Positions 26,819 to 34,507 of a stretch of DNA of 64,000 nucleotides are shown here, in pieces (the stretch's first letter is position 1; the number at the start of each line of letters is the position of its first letter). Made by a program: the position numbers and the translations under genes. This DNA comes from Catenulispora sp. GP43 (GTDB lineage: Bacteria > Actinomycetota > Actinomycetes > Streptomycetales > Catenulisporaceae), in contig NZ_JBGCCT010000003.1 of NCBI RefSeq assembly GCF_041260665.1, positions 590,463 through 654,462 of the forward strand, written 5' to 3'. The notes under the pieces are model-generated. The model had not been told where the DNA came from. It saw nothing but the letters and a program-made list of their open reading frames with translations, and made no database searches.

Positions 26819-28849
26819 GTCAATGCGCCTGCCGTGCAGGTACTGCCGGTCGAAGACGTCCTGCTCGGTCAGGGACGGCTTCGGGACCGGCGTCATGTTC
26901 TGGAAGCCGCGTCCGCCGTCGCGCTGCTGGTGCGGCGCGGGGCGCGAGACGTTCTGCGCGGCCGGGACCGGGGCGACGTACCACTGGTCGTTCCCGTAGA
27001 GGAACCACTTGGGGTCGAACCCCGCGCGTTGCAGTGTCGCCAGCCGTTCCGGCCGCTGTGCGAACACCGCGCGGCCGTCTGGTCCGGGCGCGAACACCTC
27101 GGTGACGACCGGGGCCAGCCGGTCGCCGAGACCGTTGATCTCCACCACCCGGTCGACGTAGCGCCCGGTGGCGCGCGGCTCCCGCGTGTCCGTGGCCGGA
27201 TCGGTGTCCATGCGGATGTTCACCACGTAGTGCAGGGTCTCGGCCGCGAGCTGCACCGCGGAGTCCCTGCTCATGGTGGTGCGCATGCACAGCATGACGA
27301 ACTTGTTGAACGCCTCCCGTGCCGAGCCGGAGTGGATCGCGCACAGCGCCGCCCGGCCGCCGGTCGACACCGCCTCCAGCAGCGTGGCCGCCTCCGGGCC
27401 GCGCACCTCGCCGACGACCAGCCGCGCCACGTTCATCCGCAGCGCCACCTCGATGACGTCCGACAGCGTCACCTCGCCGACGCGCCGGCCGTCCGGGCCG
27501 CGCTCCGTGGTCCCCGGCCACGACTGGTACGCGACCATCCGCGGGTGCCGTCCGATCTCGTCAAGGTTGAGTTCGAACTCTGCCTCGACCGTCGCGTAGC
27601 GCTCCATCACCGGGATCTCGGCGGCCAGCGCGCGCAGCAGCGTCGTCTTGCCCGCGTCGAGCGGTCCGGTGACCACGATCGTCTGGCCGGCCAGCACCGC
27701 GCTGCGCAGGAAGGCCGCGATCGCCGGGGAGACCATGCCGCGCACCACCAGGTCGTCCAGCGTCACCTTCACGACCCGGTGCCGGCGTACGACCAGCGTC
27801 GGCCGCTTGGACACGCCGATGGTCCCGGTCAGCCGAGCGCCGCCGTCCACGGTCAGGTCCAGCAGCGGCTCGGCCGGGGTCAGGACCCGGTGACGCCGGG
27901 CGGCCCAGGTGCGCATGTCGGCGAGCAGCGACTCGTCGGAGGAGGCGATCCTCGGCGCCTTCTCCACGCGGCCGTCGGTGTAGACCACGTGGCCGTCGTC
28001 GCAGCCCCGGTACTCGATGGTCTCGACGTCGGGATGGTCCAGCATCGGGGCCAGGCCGCCCATGCCGAAGACCGAGGCGCCCGCGGCCCGCCGCATCGCG
28101 TCCTGCCGGATGTCGTCGACCGCCTGGCCGCGCGCCGCGGCCCGGGCCGCCCAGGAGTTCACCGCCTCCTCGATGACGGCCATGCCGAAGGCCCGGCGCT
28201 GCTCCTCGGTGCCGGAGTCGGGGGCCGCGAACTGGGCGGAGATCCGGTCGCGCACCTGTTTGCGGATGGCGTCGATGCCGTTCCAGTCGACGGCCGAGAA
28301 CGCGTGGATCCCTTGGGCGGGCTTGGGTTCCGTCGGGTATTCGGAGCCGCCGCCGAACCGGAGCGCGAGTTCGTGGCGCGAGCGGTTCGTCTGGTCGTCC
28401 ATCTGGTCGTCCATCGGCGGCGCCGAGGGCGCGGGTGCGGGCGAGGGGGGAACCGGAGCCTGAGGCGGCGGCGGAAGCTGACGCCGACCGGCGCTCGGCG
28501 TGCCGTGACGGAACTGCATGGCGCCCCCCACGACCGGCGGCGGCCCCGGAGGCAGAGCGTGCGCCGGCGGCCGGTCCGGTGACGGACCCAGTTCGCGGAC
28601 CGGCGCGAGCGGTGGCTTCGGTCCTCTCGCCGGGGCGGGTGGTTCGGCACTCTGCCGGCTTTCCCAAGGCGGCGTGGCGGGATCGGGGAGTGCGACGCTC
28701 TCCCGGTTCAGGAACGCGATGGCATCGCGCAGCTCTGATACCTGGTCGCTCCGCCCGGTGCCGCGAGCCCGTCCCGCGCCGCCGGCGGCGCCACTGGTCC
28801 CACTGGTGCCGGCTTGGACGCGCCGCGGATCGTTCTTGTCAGCCGGCAT
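26804..28849 (-). CDS. CpaF/TadA-type secretion ATPase
   Basis: A 681-residue type II/IV secretion NTPase. The N-terminal 200 residues are Pro-rich and disordered. The ATPase core follows: NGIDAIRKQVRDRI, the Walker A VTGPLDAGKTTLLRAL near residue 393, the Asp-box/Walker B region VVGEVRGPEAATLLEAVSTGG near residue 478, and AIHSGSAREAFNKFV as His box. It would power assembly of a Tad-like pilus or secretion system. It overlaps the upstream ParA-like gene by 11 nt. No TadB/TadC, prepilin or peptidase gene is adjacent, so the module is either incomplete here or works with parts encoded elsewhere. Confidence 0.9.
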   Translation of the reverse strand: MPADKNDPRRVQAGTSGTSGAAGGAGRARGTGRSDQVSELRDAIAFLNRESVALPDPATPPWESRQSAEPPAPARGPKPPLAPVRELGPSPDRPPAHALPPGPPPVVGGAMQFRHGTPSAGRRQLPPPPQAPVPPSPAPAPSAPPMDDQMDDQTNRSRHELALRFGGGSEYPTEPKPAQGIHAFSAVDWNGIDAIRKQVRDRISAQFAAPDSGTEEQRRAFGMAVIEEAVNSWAARAAARGQAVDDIRQDAMRRAAGASVFGMGGLAPMLDHPDVETIEYRGCDDGHVVYTDGRVEKAPRIASSDESLLADMRTWAARRHRVLTPAEPLLDLTVDGGARLTGTIGVSKRPTLVVRRHRVVKVTLDDLVVRGMVSPAIAAFLRSAVLAGQTIVVTGPLDAGKTTLLRALAAEIPVMERYATVEAEFELNLDEIGRHPRMVAYQSWPGTTERGPDGRRVGEVTLSDVIEVALRMNVARLVVGEVRGPEAATLLEAVSTGGRAALCAIHSGSAREAFNKFVMLCMRTTMSRDSAVQLAAETLHYVVNIRMDTDPATDTREPRATGRYVDRVVEINGLGDRLAPVVTEVFAPGPDGRAVFAQRPERLATLQRAGFDPKWFLYGNDQWYVAPVPAAQNVSRPAPHQQRDGGRGFQNMTPVPKPSLTEQDVFDRQYLHGRRIDSEPH

Positions 28850-29819
28850 GGGCGGCCTCCCCGGGTACCACCGTCAGCCGGCGGCTCGTGGCGACGGTGC
28901 GCGCCGGCGGCGCCGGGCGGTTCAAGTGACGGTCGATAGCAGCTTGCAACTCCCGGATGTCGCGCATGTATCCCGAGCGTGAATAGCCGCTCGGCAGGTT
29001 CCGCCGGCCCAGCAGTTCGGCGCCGACCTTGGTGTCGTGGCGCACCTCGGCGATCACGTCGATCTCCAGCGCCTGCTCGATCGCCTCCCGGGGGTTGTGG
29101 CGGCGGGCGCCCGGCGGGATCACGACGCCGGCCAGGCACCAGCGCGGGTCGGCGCGCGGCCGGGCGGCGGCCATGTGCGCGGTGATGGTCCCGACCGCGT
29201 CGTGGGCCGCGCGGATCTGCTCCAGGTGGTCGCCGGTGACCAGCAGCACCAGGTCGGCGTGCTGGATCAGCGGCAGCGGCGCGTGCGCGGCGTGCAGCGG
29301 CCCGCAGTCCACGATCACGTCCACCGTCCGCCGCTTCACGACCAGCGCCGGCAGCACCCGGGACAGCGGTTCCCAGAGCACTGACACGGCCGCGGCCTGG
29401 GCCGGCACCTGGACCCCGGCCAGGAACCGGGCCGGGGAGCTCGGGCTCAGCGGCTGGACGTAGCGGACGACCTCCTGCCGGATGTCGGTGTGCTGGTGGA
29501 TCGCGGCCAGGCCGAGCAGGCCCTTGGCCACGTCCCCGCCGCCCTGCTGGTAGCCGGCGACGATGTCGCCGTAGCGCGGGTCGCACTCGGCCAGCAGCAC
29601 CGGCCTGGGCCAGGACTCGGCCAGCGCCACCGCCGTGGTGGTCACTCCGGGCGAGTTCTTGGCCGACACCAGGCAGATCATCGCCATGGCGGGCCCATCG
29701 GCGCGGACGCCCGCGTACGCCGGACCGGACCGCGGCCGCCGGCGGTCGCGATCGGTCGGACGGCCGGCGCGCTCGGGCTGGCGCCGCCGCCGGCGGGGAG
29801 TGGCGCGGGTGGGGTCCAC
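28839..29819 (-). CDS. ParA/MinD-like protein, TadZ type, with degenerate P-loop
   Basis: 326 residues from GTG 29819; the fold itself begins at MAMICLVSAKNSPGV, so ATG 29687 (282 residues) is an equally likely start, since the first 44 residues are Arg-rich and no clear SD is seen at either. The deviant Walker A reads SAKNSPGVTTTAVAL, where the second lysine of KGGxGKT is replaced by Val. VDVIVDCGP is the Walker B-like strand. It belongs with CpaF (overlap of 11 nt) and the LysM-BTAD gene in one minus-strand operon, and probably positions the secretion apparatus. Confidence 0.8.
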   Translation of the reverse strand: MDPTRATPRRRRRQPERAGRPTDRDRRRPRSGPAYAGVRADGPAMAMICLVSAKNSPGVTTTAVALAESWPRPVLLAECDPRYGDIVAGYQQGGGDVAKGLLGLAAIHQHTDIRQEVVRYVQPLSPSSPARFLAGVQVPAQAAAVSVLWEPLSRVLPALVVKRRTVDVIVDCGPLHAAHAPLPLIQHADLVLLVTGDHLEQIRAAHDAVGTITAHMAAARPRADPRWCLAGVVIPPGARRHNPREAIEQALEIDVIAEVRHDTKVGAELLGRRNLPSGYSRSGYMRDIRELQAAIDRHLNRPAPPARTVATSRRLTVVPGEAAHAG

Positions 29820-29887
29820 ATCGGCTGTGCTCTTTCCCGGTTGTTCGGTGGCGCGGTGGAGCTTTGTGGCATTGCGCGGACTGATGC

Positions 29888-29917
29888 TCTTTAGTGGTAC
29901 GGTGTCCGTTTCCTCAA
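29888..29917 (-). promoter_or_regulatory. candidate proximal promoter of the Tad-like operon
   Basis: TTGAGG-N18-TAAAGA on the minus strand, about 60 nt upstream of the ParA-like start. Confidence 0.4.
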
Positions 29918-30113
29918 AAGCTATGAGAACTCTGATTCAGTTGTAACCAGTCGCGACCGATGTAGTCCTGTGGATTCGTCGGGGTTTCGCGACCGGCGTC
30001 GCAGAGCTCTGCCACCGCGGGCCGCGCGCGCCCTCACCTGGGCCGACTGTGGCCCGCGGAGTCATCGGCGAGCGGCTGAGCTGGGAGTTCGCCGTACATA
30101 CGTCAGGCATCCC

Positions 30114-30143
30114 TGTATAGGCGCGCCCAGTGCGGGGTGTCAA
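30114..30143 (-). promoter_or_regulatory. strong sigma-70-type promoter toward the Tad-like operon
   Basis: TTGACA-N18-TATACA on the minus strand, with consensus -35 and near-consensus -10. It faces the ParA-like/CpaF/LysM-BTAD operon, about 290 nt away. Confidence 0.6.
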
Positions 30144-30211
30144 TATTCGCCATCAATCAACGCCTGAGTGTGGCGTGCTGGATGACCGTTGGCGGGCGAG
30201 CCGGGTTTCGC

Positions 30212-31243
30212 TTACAGGGACTCGGAAATCAGGTCCGTGTGTTCCGCGGCGCGGCCGTAGGCCATCGACAGGGCCCAGGCCCGCTTGAGATGGAAGTGCA
30301 GGCCCATCTCCCACGTGCAGCCCATGCCGCCGTGCACCTGGATCGCAGACCTCGCATTCGTCACCGCGGCCTCGTCGGCGAGCAGTTTGGCCGCCGACAC
30401 CGCGGCCGCGGCGGCGGGCAGGTCGGCGCCGTCGTGGCCGGCCGCCTCGTCGTCGAGCAGCACCGCGGCCGAATGCACGGCGGCGCGGGCCAGCTCGGCG
30501 CGCGCGAACATGTCCGCGCACAGGTGCTTGACCGCCTGGAAGGAGCCGATGGCCCGGCCGAACTGCGTGCGCTGCTTGGCGTAGGCGACCGCGCGCTCGG
30601 TCAGCACCGCGGCGATGCCCACCTGGTAGGCGGCGGTCAGCAGGGCGCCTTCGCGCAGCAGCGCGTCGGCGGTGCCGGCGTCGCCGACGATCTCGCCGCG
30701 CAGCGGCTTCTGGCGCAGCCGGTGCAGCGGGACGCAGGGATCCACAGGGTGTGGAACGGCATCGGCGCGCAGCTCGATCGGTTCGACGCGCAGCACCTGG
30801 GTGTGCCCGACGGCACCCGGGGCCTCGCCCTCGACGGTCTCGACGACCAGCAGCGCGTCCAGCGCGTCGAGGTGCTCCAGGATCTGCGGCTCGCCGCCGG
30901 TCAGGTCGCCGAACCCGACCCGGTGCCGGCCGCCCGCGTACTCCGGGAGCAGCGGCGCGGCCAGCGCGGTGGCGGTGAAGGGGCCGGTGGCCAGGCAGCG
31001 TCCCAGCTCCTCGAAGACGTGCACTGATTCGGCATGCCCGAGGCCGAGGCCGCCGCCGGCCTCCGGCACCCGCACCCCGAAGATCCCGAGCTCGGCCAGG
31101 TCGCGCCACAGCGCCACGTCCACACCGCCGATGCCGGCCTCGGGCGCCTTCTGCCCCGGCGTCCCCGGCGCCGAGTGCTTGCCCAGTACGTCGCGCACCG
31201 CGCCGGCCAGCGCCAGCTGGTCCTGTGTCGGCCGGAAGTCCAT
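30212..31243 (-). CDS. acyl-CoA dehydrogenase, small/partner subunit type
   Basis: 343 residues, shorter than a full ACAD. It has the N-terminal helical domain (MDFRPTQDQLALAGAVRDVL), a shortened middle beta domain, and the C-terminal FAD-side helices AYAKQRTQFGRAIGSFQAVKHLCADM and IQVHGGMGCTWEM. Its ATG overlaps the stop of the 404-residue ACAD by one base (TAATG). Such pairs form alpha2beta2 dehydrogenases in steroid catabolism (FadE28/29, FadE31/32/33, FadE26/27 types), where FAD sites are made at the subunit interface. It probably introduces a double bond in a bulky acyl-CoA. Confidence 0.88.
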   Translation of the reverse strand: MDFRPTQDQLALAGAVRDVLGKHSAPGTPGQKAPEAGIGGVDVALWRDLAELGIFGVRVPEAGGGLGLGHAESVHVFEELGRCLATGPFTATALAAPLLPEYAGGRHRVGFGDLTGGEPQILEHLDALDALLVVETVEGEAPGAVGHTQVLRVEPIELRADAVPHPVDPCVPLHRLRQKPLRGEIVGDAGTADALLREGALLTAAYQVGIAAVLTERAVAYAKQRTQFGRAIGSFQAVKHLCADMFARAELARAAVHSAAVLLDDEAAGHDGADLPAAAAAVSAAKLLADEAAVTNARSAIQVHGGMGCTWEMGLHFHLKRAWALSMAYGRAAEHTDLISESL

Positions 31244-32457
31244 TACCGCGCACCCCCCTTGGCGGCCGAGGGCTCCTTGGGCAGGCCCAGGATCCGCTCG
31301 CCGATGATGTTGCGCTGGACCTGCGAGGTGCCCGCGGCGATCGTGTACGCCAGGGACCGCAGGCGCTCATAGCCCGGCTCGCCGTCGTAGGTGCACAGCT
31401 CGTCGTCGAAGGCCAGCGCGTCCCGGCCGCGGACCTCGGCGTGCAGGTCGTCCAGGTGCTGCCGGGCTTCGGAGAACCTCAACTTGAAAACTGAGGAACC
31501 GGGGCCGGGGACGCCGTCGGCGGAGTGTTCGGCCTCTGACACGTTCCGTTTCACCAGGGCCCACAATGCGTCGAACTCGGCCGCGAGCCTGGCGATCCGG
31601 CGGCGGGTCTGCGAGTCCTCCCAAGCCGCCTTCTCCCGGGCCAGGGCCGCGATCTCCACCAGCCGCCGCCGGGCCCACACCACCTCGGAGACGAACCCGG
31701 TCCCGCGCTCGAAGGCGAAGGTGACCATGGCGATCCGCCAGCCGTCGCCCTCCTGGCCGACCCGGTTCGCCACCGGGATGCGGACGTCCTCCAGGATCAT
31801 CTCGGAGAACTCGGTCGAGCCGCCGGCGGTCATCAGCGGGCGCAGCGCGACGCCGGGGGTGTCCATCGGCATGATCAGCCAGGTGATGCCCTGGTGCTTG
31901 GGGCCGTCCGGGGGCCCGGTGCGCACCAGCAGCTCGCAGTAGTCCGCGACCTCGGCGTGCGAGGTCCAGGTCTTGCGGCCGTTGACGACATAGTGCTCAC
32001 CGCCGGCTCCTTCGCGCACCGCCCGCGTCCGCAGCGCCGCCAGGTCCGAACCGGCGTCCGGCTCGGAGAAGCCCTGGCACCAGATCTCCTCGCCCCGCAG
32101 GATCGCCGGGATGTGGCGTTCGCGCTGCTCCGGACTGGCCTCGGCGATGAGCGTGGGGCCGGCGTGCAGCAGGCCGACGAAGTTCACGCCCACATAGGGC
32201 GCGCCGGCCAGCTCCGACTCCTCCAGGAAGATGAGGTGCTCGGTCGGGGTCGCGCCACGGCCGCCGTACTCGGCCGGCCAGTTCAGCCCGGCGTAGCCGG
32301 CCTGGTGCAGCAGCGCCTGCCAGTGCGAGTCGTGGGCGCGGCGGGCCGGCCAGTCGTCCTGCGAGGGCTGCGGGTCCAGGGTCGGCAGGGTCGCGCGGAG
32401 CCAGGCGCGCAGCTCTTCACGGAACCGCTGTTGGTCCGGGGTGTCACGCAGCTGCAC
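31243..32457 (-). CDS. acyl-CoA dehydrogenase, large subunit
   Basis: A 404-residue ACAD. The N-terminal domain contains YAGLNWPAEYGGRGATPTEH; WCQGFSEPDAGSDLAALRTRA is the FAD/substrate-binding segment near residue 130; VVNGRKTWTSHAEVADYC follows; the C-terminus TIAAGTSQVQRNIIGERILG is typical of the FadE subunits that pair with a shorter partner. GTG 32457 has AGGAG 7 nt upstream. It is the first gene of the two-gene dehydrogenase operon and carries a perfectly placed operator just before its start. Confidence 0.93.
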   Translation of the reverse strand: MQLRDTPDQQRFREELRAWLRATLPTLDPQPSQDDWPARRAHDSHWQALLHQAGYAGLNWPAEYGGRGATPTEHLIFLEESELAGAPYVGVNFVGLLHAGPTLIAEASPEQRERHIPAILRGEEIWCQGFSEPDAGSDLAALRTRAVREGAGGEHYVVNGRKTWTSHAEVADYCELLVRTGPPDGPKHQGITWLIMPMDTPGVALRPLMTAGGSTEFSEMILEDVRIPVANRVGQEGDGWRIAMVTFAFERGTGFVSEVVWARRRLVEIAALAREKAAWEDSQTRRRIARLAAEFDALWALVKRNVSEAEHSADGVPGPGSSVFKLRFSEARQHLDDLHAEVRGRDALAFDDELCTYDGEPGYERLRSLAYTIAAGTSQVQRNIIGERILGLPKEPSAAKGGAR

Positions 32458-32475
32458 AGCGGGCTCCTGTCGGTA

Positions 32476-32492
32476 TCTGACGGTCCGTCAGG
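32476..32492. promoter_or_regulatory. island operator, site 5
   Basis: TCTGAC-GGTCC-GTCAGG, 18 nt upstream of the acyl-CoA dehydrogenase start (minus). It is one of two operators in this 109-bp divergent gap. Confidence 0.8.
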
Positions 32493-32536
32493 TGAGCGTA
32501 TTGCGCGAGATCGCGGGCCACAAGACCCGCTCCCCA

Positions 32537-32553
32537 ACTGACGCCGCGTCAGC
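32537..32553. promoter_or_regulatory. island operator, site 6
   Basis: ACTGAC-GCCGC-GTCAGC, 13 nt upstream of the isochorismatase-fold gene (plus). Confidence 0.75.
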
Positions 32554-32566
32554 TACCGTGCCCGGC

Positions 32567-33199
32567 ATGCCGGTCGATCTGAACGCGATGCTGGAGCCGT
32601 CCCGCTGCGCCGTGGTCACCTCCGAGGTGCAGAACGGCGTCCTGGGCCCGTCGGCCCTGTTCCCCGACCTCGCCGCCGCGGCGCGGCCGCACGTCCCGGC
32701 CATGGTGCGGGTGGTGGACGCCGCGCGTGCGGCCGGCGTCCCGGTCATCCACGCCACGGTCTACCGCCGCCCCGACGCCCGCGGCGCGAACACCAACGCC
32801 CGGCTGTTCGCCGCGGCCCTGAAGTCGGCCCGCCGCGCCGACGTGGAGGACCTCCTGCCCGGCTCGCGGGCGGCGGCCGTGATCGACGAGATCGGCCTGC
32901 TGGACACCGACATCGAGCTGCCGCGCTACCACGGTCTCGGGCCGATGTACGACTCCGGCCTGGCCGCGGTGCTGCGCAACGTCGGCGCGCGGACCGTGGT
33001 CCCGGTGGGCCTGTCGGTCAACGTGGCCATCACCAACCTGGTGATGGACGCGGTCAACGCCGGCTTCGACGTGGTGCTGCCGCGCGACGCGGTGGCCGGG
33101 GTGCCGGCGGCGTACGCGGAGGCGATGATCGAGAACACCCTCGCGGTGCTGGCCGTGCTGACGACCAGCACCGATCTGGCGACTGCCTGGGGAAGGTGA
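32567..33199 (+). CDS. isochorismatase-fold protein lacking the catalytic triad
   Basis: A 210-residue cysteine-hydrolase (isochorismatase) fold protein: AVVTSEVQNGVLG, PVIHATV, ELPRYHGLGPMYDSGL, VVPVGLSVNVAITNLVMDAV, VVLPRDAVAG. Aligning these by eye to the family, the catalytic Asp of DxQN is Glu20, the Lys of the KxRYS segment is Leu118, and the nucleophile Cys of TNxC is Ala154. All three key residues are therefore replaced, so hydrolase activity of the usual kind is not expected. A binding or regulatory role, or a different chemistry, is possible. ATG 32567 has no SD; the operator lies just upstream. Confidence 0.8.
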   Translation: MPVDLNAMLEPSRCAVVTSEVQNGVLGPSALFPDLAAAARPHVPAMVRVVDAARAAGVPVIHATVYRRPDARGANTNARLFAAALKSARRADVEDLLPGSRAAAVIDEIGLLDTDIELPRYHGLGPMYDSGLAAVLRNVGARTVVPVGLSVNVAITNLVMDAVNAGFDVVLPRDAVAGVPAAYAEAMIENTLAVLAVLTTSTDLATAWGR

Positions 33200-33206
33200 G
33201 ATCGGC

Positions 33207-34325
33207 TCAGCCTCCGAGCTGCGCCTGCCGCTGCCGCGTCGTGGAGTGCACCGGATCGGTGTCGAACCGGGGCAGCACCTCGCGTCCGAACGTCTCCACC
33301 GACTCGATCGCCACGTCGATCGGCATCGCCGTGGACAGCATCCCGAACACCAGCTGGTCCGCCCCGATCGCCCGCACCGCCTCGACCGCGCCGGCCACCT
33401 CCTCCGGCGTGCCGATGCACATCGCCTTGGCCTCGATTACCGCGTCGATGGTCGCGCGGTCCATCTCCGGGATGCGGCCGCCGAGGTCGTTGACCCACTG
33501 CGGGCGCGGGAAGGTGTCCAGGTACTTCCACAGCAGCGTCTGGTGGTAGCCCGAGCCCATGGTGGCGGCCACCTCGCGGGCCCGCTGGCCGTCCTCCAGG
33601 CACACCAGCTGCGAGGTGACCATGACGTTGTTGTTGATGTAGCCGCCGACCGGGTTCTCGCAGCGCTCGATCTCCTCCTTGTAGATGGCGATCAGCTTGC
33701 CCAGGTCGTCCATCGAGGCCTGGGCGAAACAGAGCACGCCGATGCCCATCTCGGCCGCCTTCTTGAAGGTGCCCGGCGACCCGGCCGCGACCCACAGCGG
33801 CGGGTGCGGGTCGGTCAGCGGCTTGGGCAGGACGTTGCGCCGCGGCATCGAGAAGAAGCGGCCTTCGAAGCTGTAGTCCGTCTCCTTCCACATGCGCACG
33901 ATCTGCGGCAGCGTCTCGTCGACCATCTCGCGGGTCACGTCGGAGTCCTCGATGCCGAAGCCCTTGGTCTCGGTGGTCGAGGAGCCGCGGCCGACGCCGA
34001 ACTCGAACCGGCCGCCGGACAGGTGGTCGAGCACCGCGACCTTCTCGGCGACCCGGGCCGGGTGGCTGACCGGCGGGGTGATGTTGAAGATGCCGGAGCC
34101 CAGGTGGATGCGCTCGGTGGCGGCGGCGAGGTAGCCCAGGAAGGCCTCGTTCGCGGACAGGTGCGAGTACTCGTCGAGGAAATGGTGCTCGGTGGCCCAG
34201 GTGTACTTGAAGCCCGCGCGGTCGGCGGCCTTGACCAGCTCGATCTCGTCGCGGAGCCGCGTGGCCTCCGTTATCTCGGGGTGGTCCTGTGGTACGTAGA
34301 GGCTGTTGAAGAGGCCGAACTCCAC
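33207..34325 (-). CDS. LLM-class oxidoreductase, paralog of the 301-1428 gene
   Basis: A 372-residue luciferase-like TIM-barrel enzyme. It shares [40 protein letters not shown] and RRNVLPKPLTDPHPPLW with the gene at 301. GTG 34325 is preceded by AGGAG at 7 nt. It reads convergent with the isochorismatase-fold gene (7 nt apart) and divergent from an acyl-CoA ligase, with its own operator upstream. Cofactor may be F420 or FMN; presence of fbiC favours F420, and a flavin reductase at 18200 leaves FMN open. Probably an oxygenation or hydride-transfer step of the island's pathway. Confidence 0.9.
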   Translation of the reverse strand: MEFGLFNSLYVPQDHPEITEATRLRDEIELVKAADRAGFKYTWATEHHFLDEYSHLSANEAFLGYLAAATERIHLGSGIFNITPPVSHPARVAEKVAVLDHLSGGRFEFGVGRGSSTTETKGFGIEDSDVTREMVDETLPQIVRMWKETDYSFEGRFFSMPRRNVLPKPLTDPHPPLWVAAGSPGTFKKAAEMGIGVLCFAQASMDDLGKLIAIYKEEIERCENPVGGYINNNVMVTSQLVCLEDGQRAREVAATMGSGYHQTLLWKYLDTFPRPQWVNDLGGRIPEMDRATIDAVIEAKAMCIGTPEEVAGAVEAVRAIGADQLVFGMLSTAMPIDVAIESVETFGREVLPRFDTDPVHSTTRQRQAQLGG

Positions 34326-34357
34326 GGTGGGCTCCTACTCGTCGTCGGTCGGCGCCA

Positions 34358-34374
34358 TCTGACGCACCGTCAGA
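34358..34374. promoter_or_regulatory. island operator, site 7
   Basis: TCTGAC-GCACC-GTCAGA, perfect half-sites, 32 nt upstream of the LLM start (minus). Confidence 0.8.
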
Positions 34375-34452
34375 TATCGTACTGATCGGCTTTGCGGTCG
34401 CAAGGGGCACGGCTCTTCCGCCTGATCGCGGCGTGGAGTAGAACTGCCTGGA

Positions 34453-34469
34453 ACTGACTCACCGTCAGA
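34453..34469. promoter_or_regulatory. island operator, site 8
   Basis: ACTGAC-TCACC-GTCAGA, 38 nt upstream of the ligase start at 34508. Confidence 0.78.
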
Positions 34470-34507
34470 TTTGATCCGATCCGATCTGTGCCGACTGGAG
34501 GCGCGCG

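Larger units (their letters stand above)
29820..30211. other. intergenic leader of the Tad-like operon
   Basis: 392 nt without a supported gene, between the end of the acyl-CoA dehydrogenase operon and the ParA-like gene. It holds two minus-strand promoter candidates (30114-30143 and 29888-29917). If the distal one is used, the leader is about 290 nt long; I see no known riboswitch in it. Confidence 0.55.

Noticed and set aside
25201..27105. Long plus-strand frame across LysM-BTAD and the 17-bp repeat
   Set aside because: Arg/Gln/Pro-rich shadow; it crosses the boundary between two minus-strand genes with clear domains.
8549..34469. KstR or KstR2 operators as explanation of the palindromes
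   Set aside because: The KstR pattern (AAC-GTT core) and the KstR2 pattern (CAAG-CTTG core) as I remember them do not match CTGAC-N5-GTCAG.
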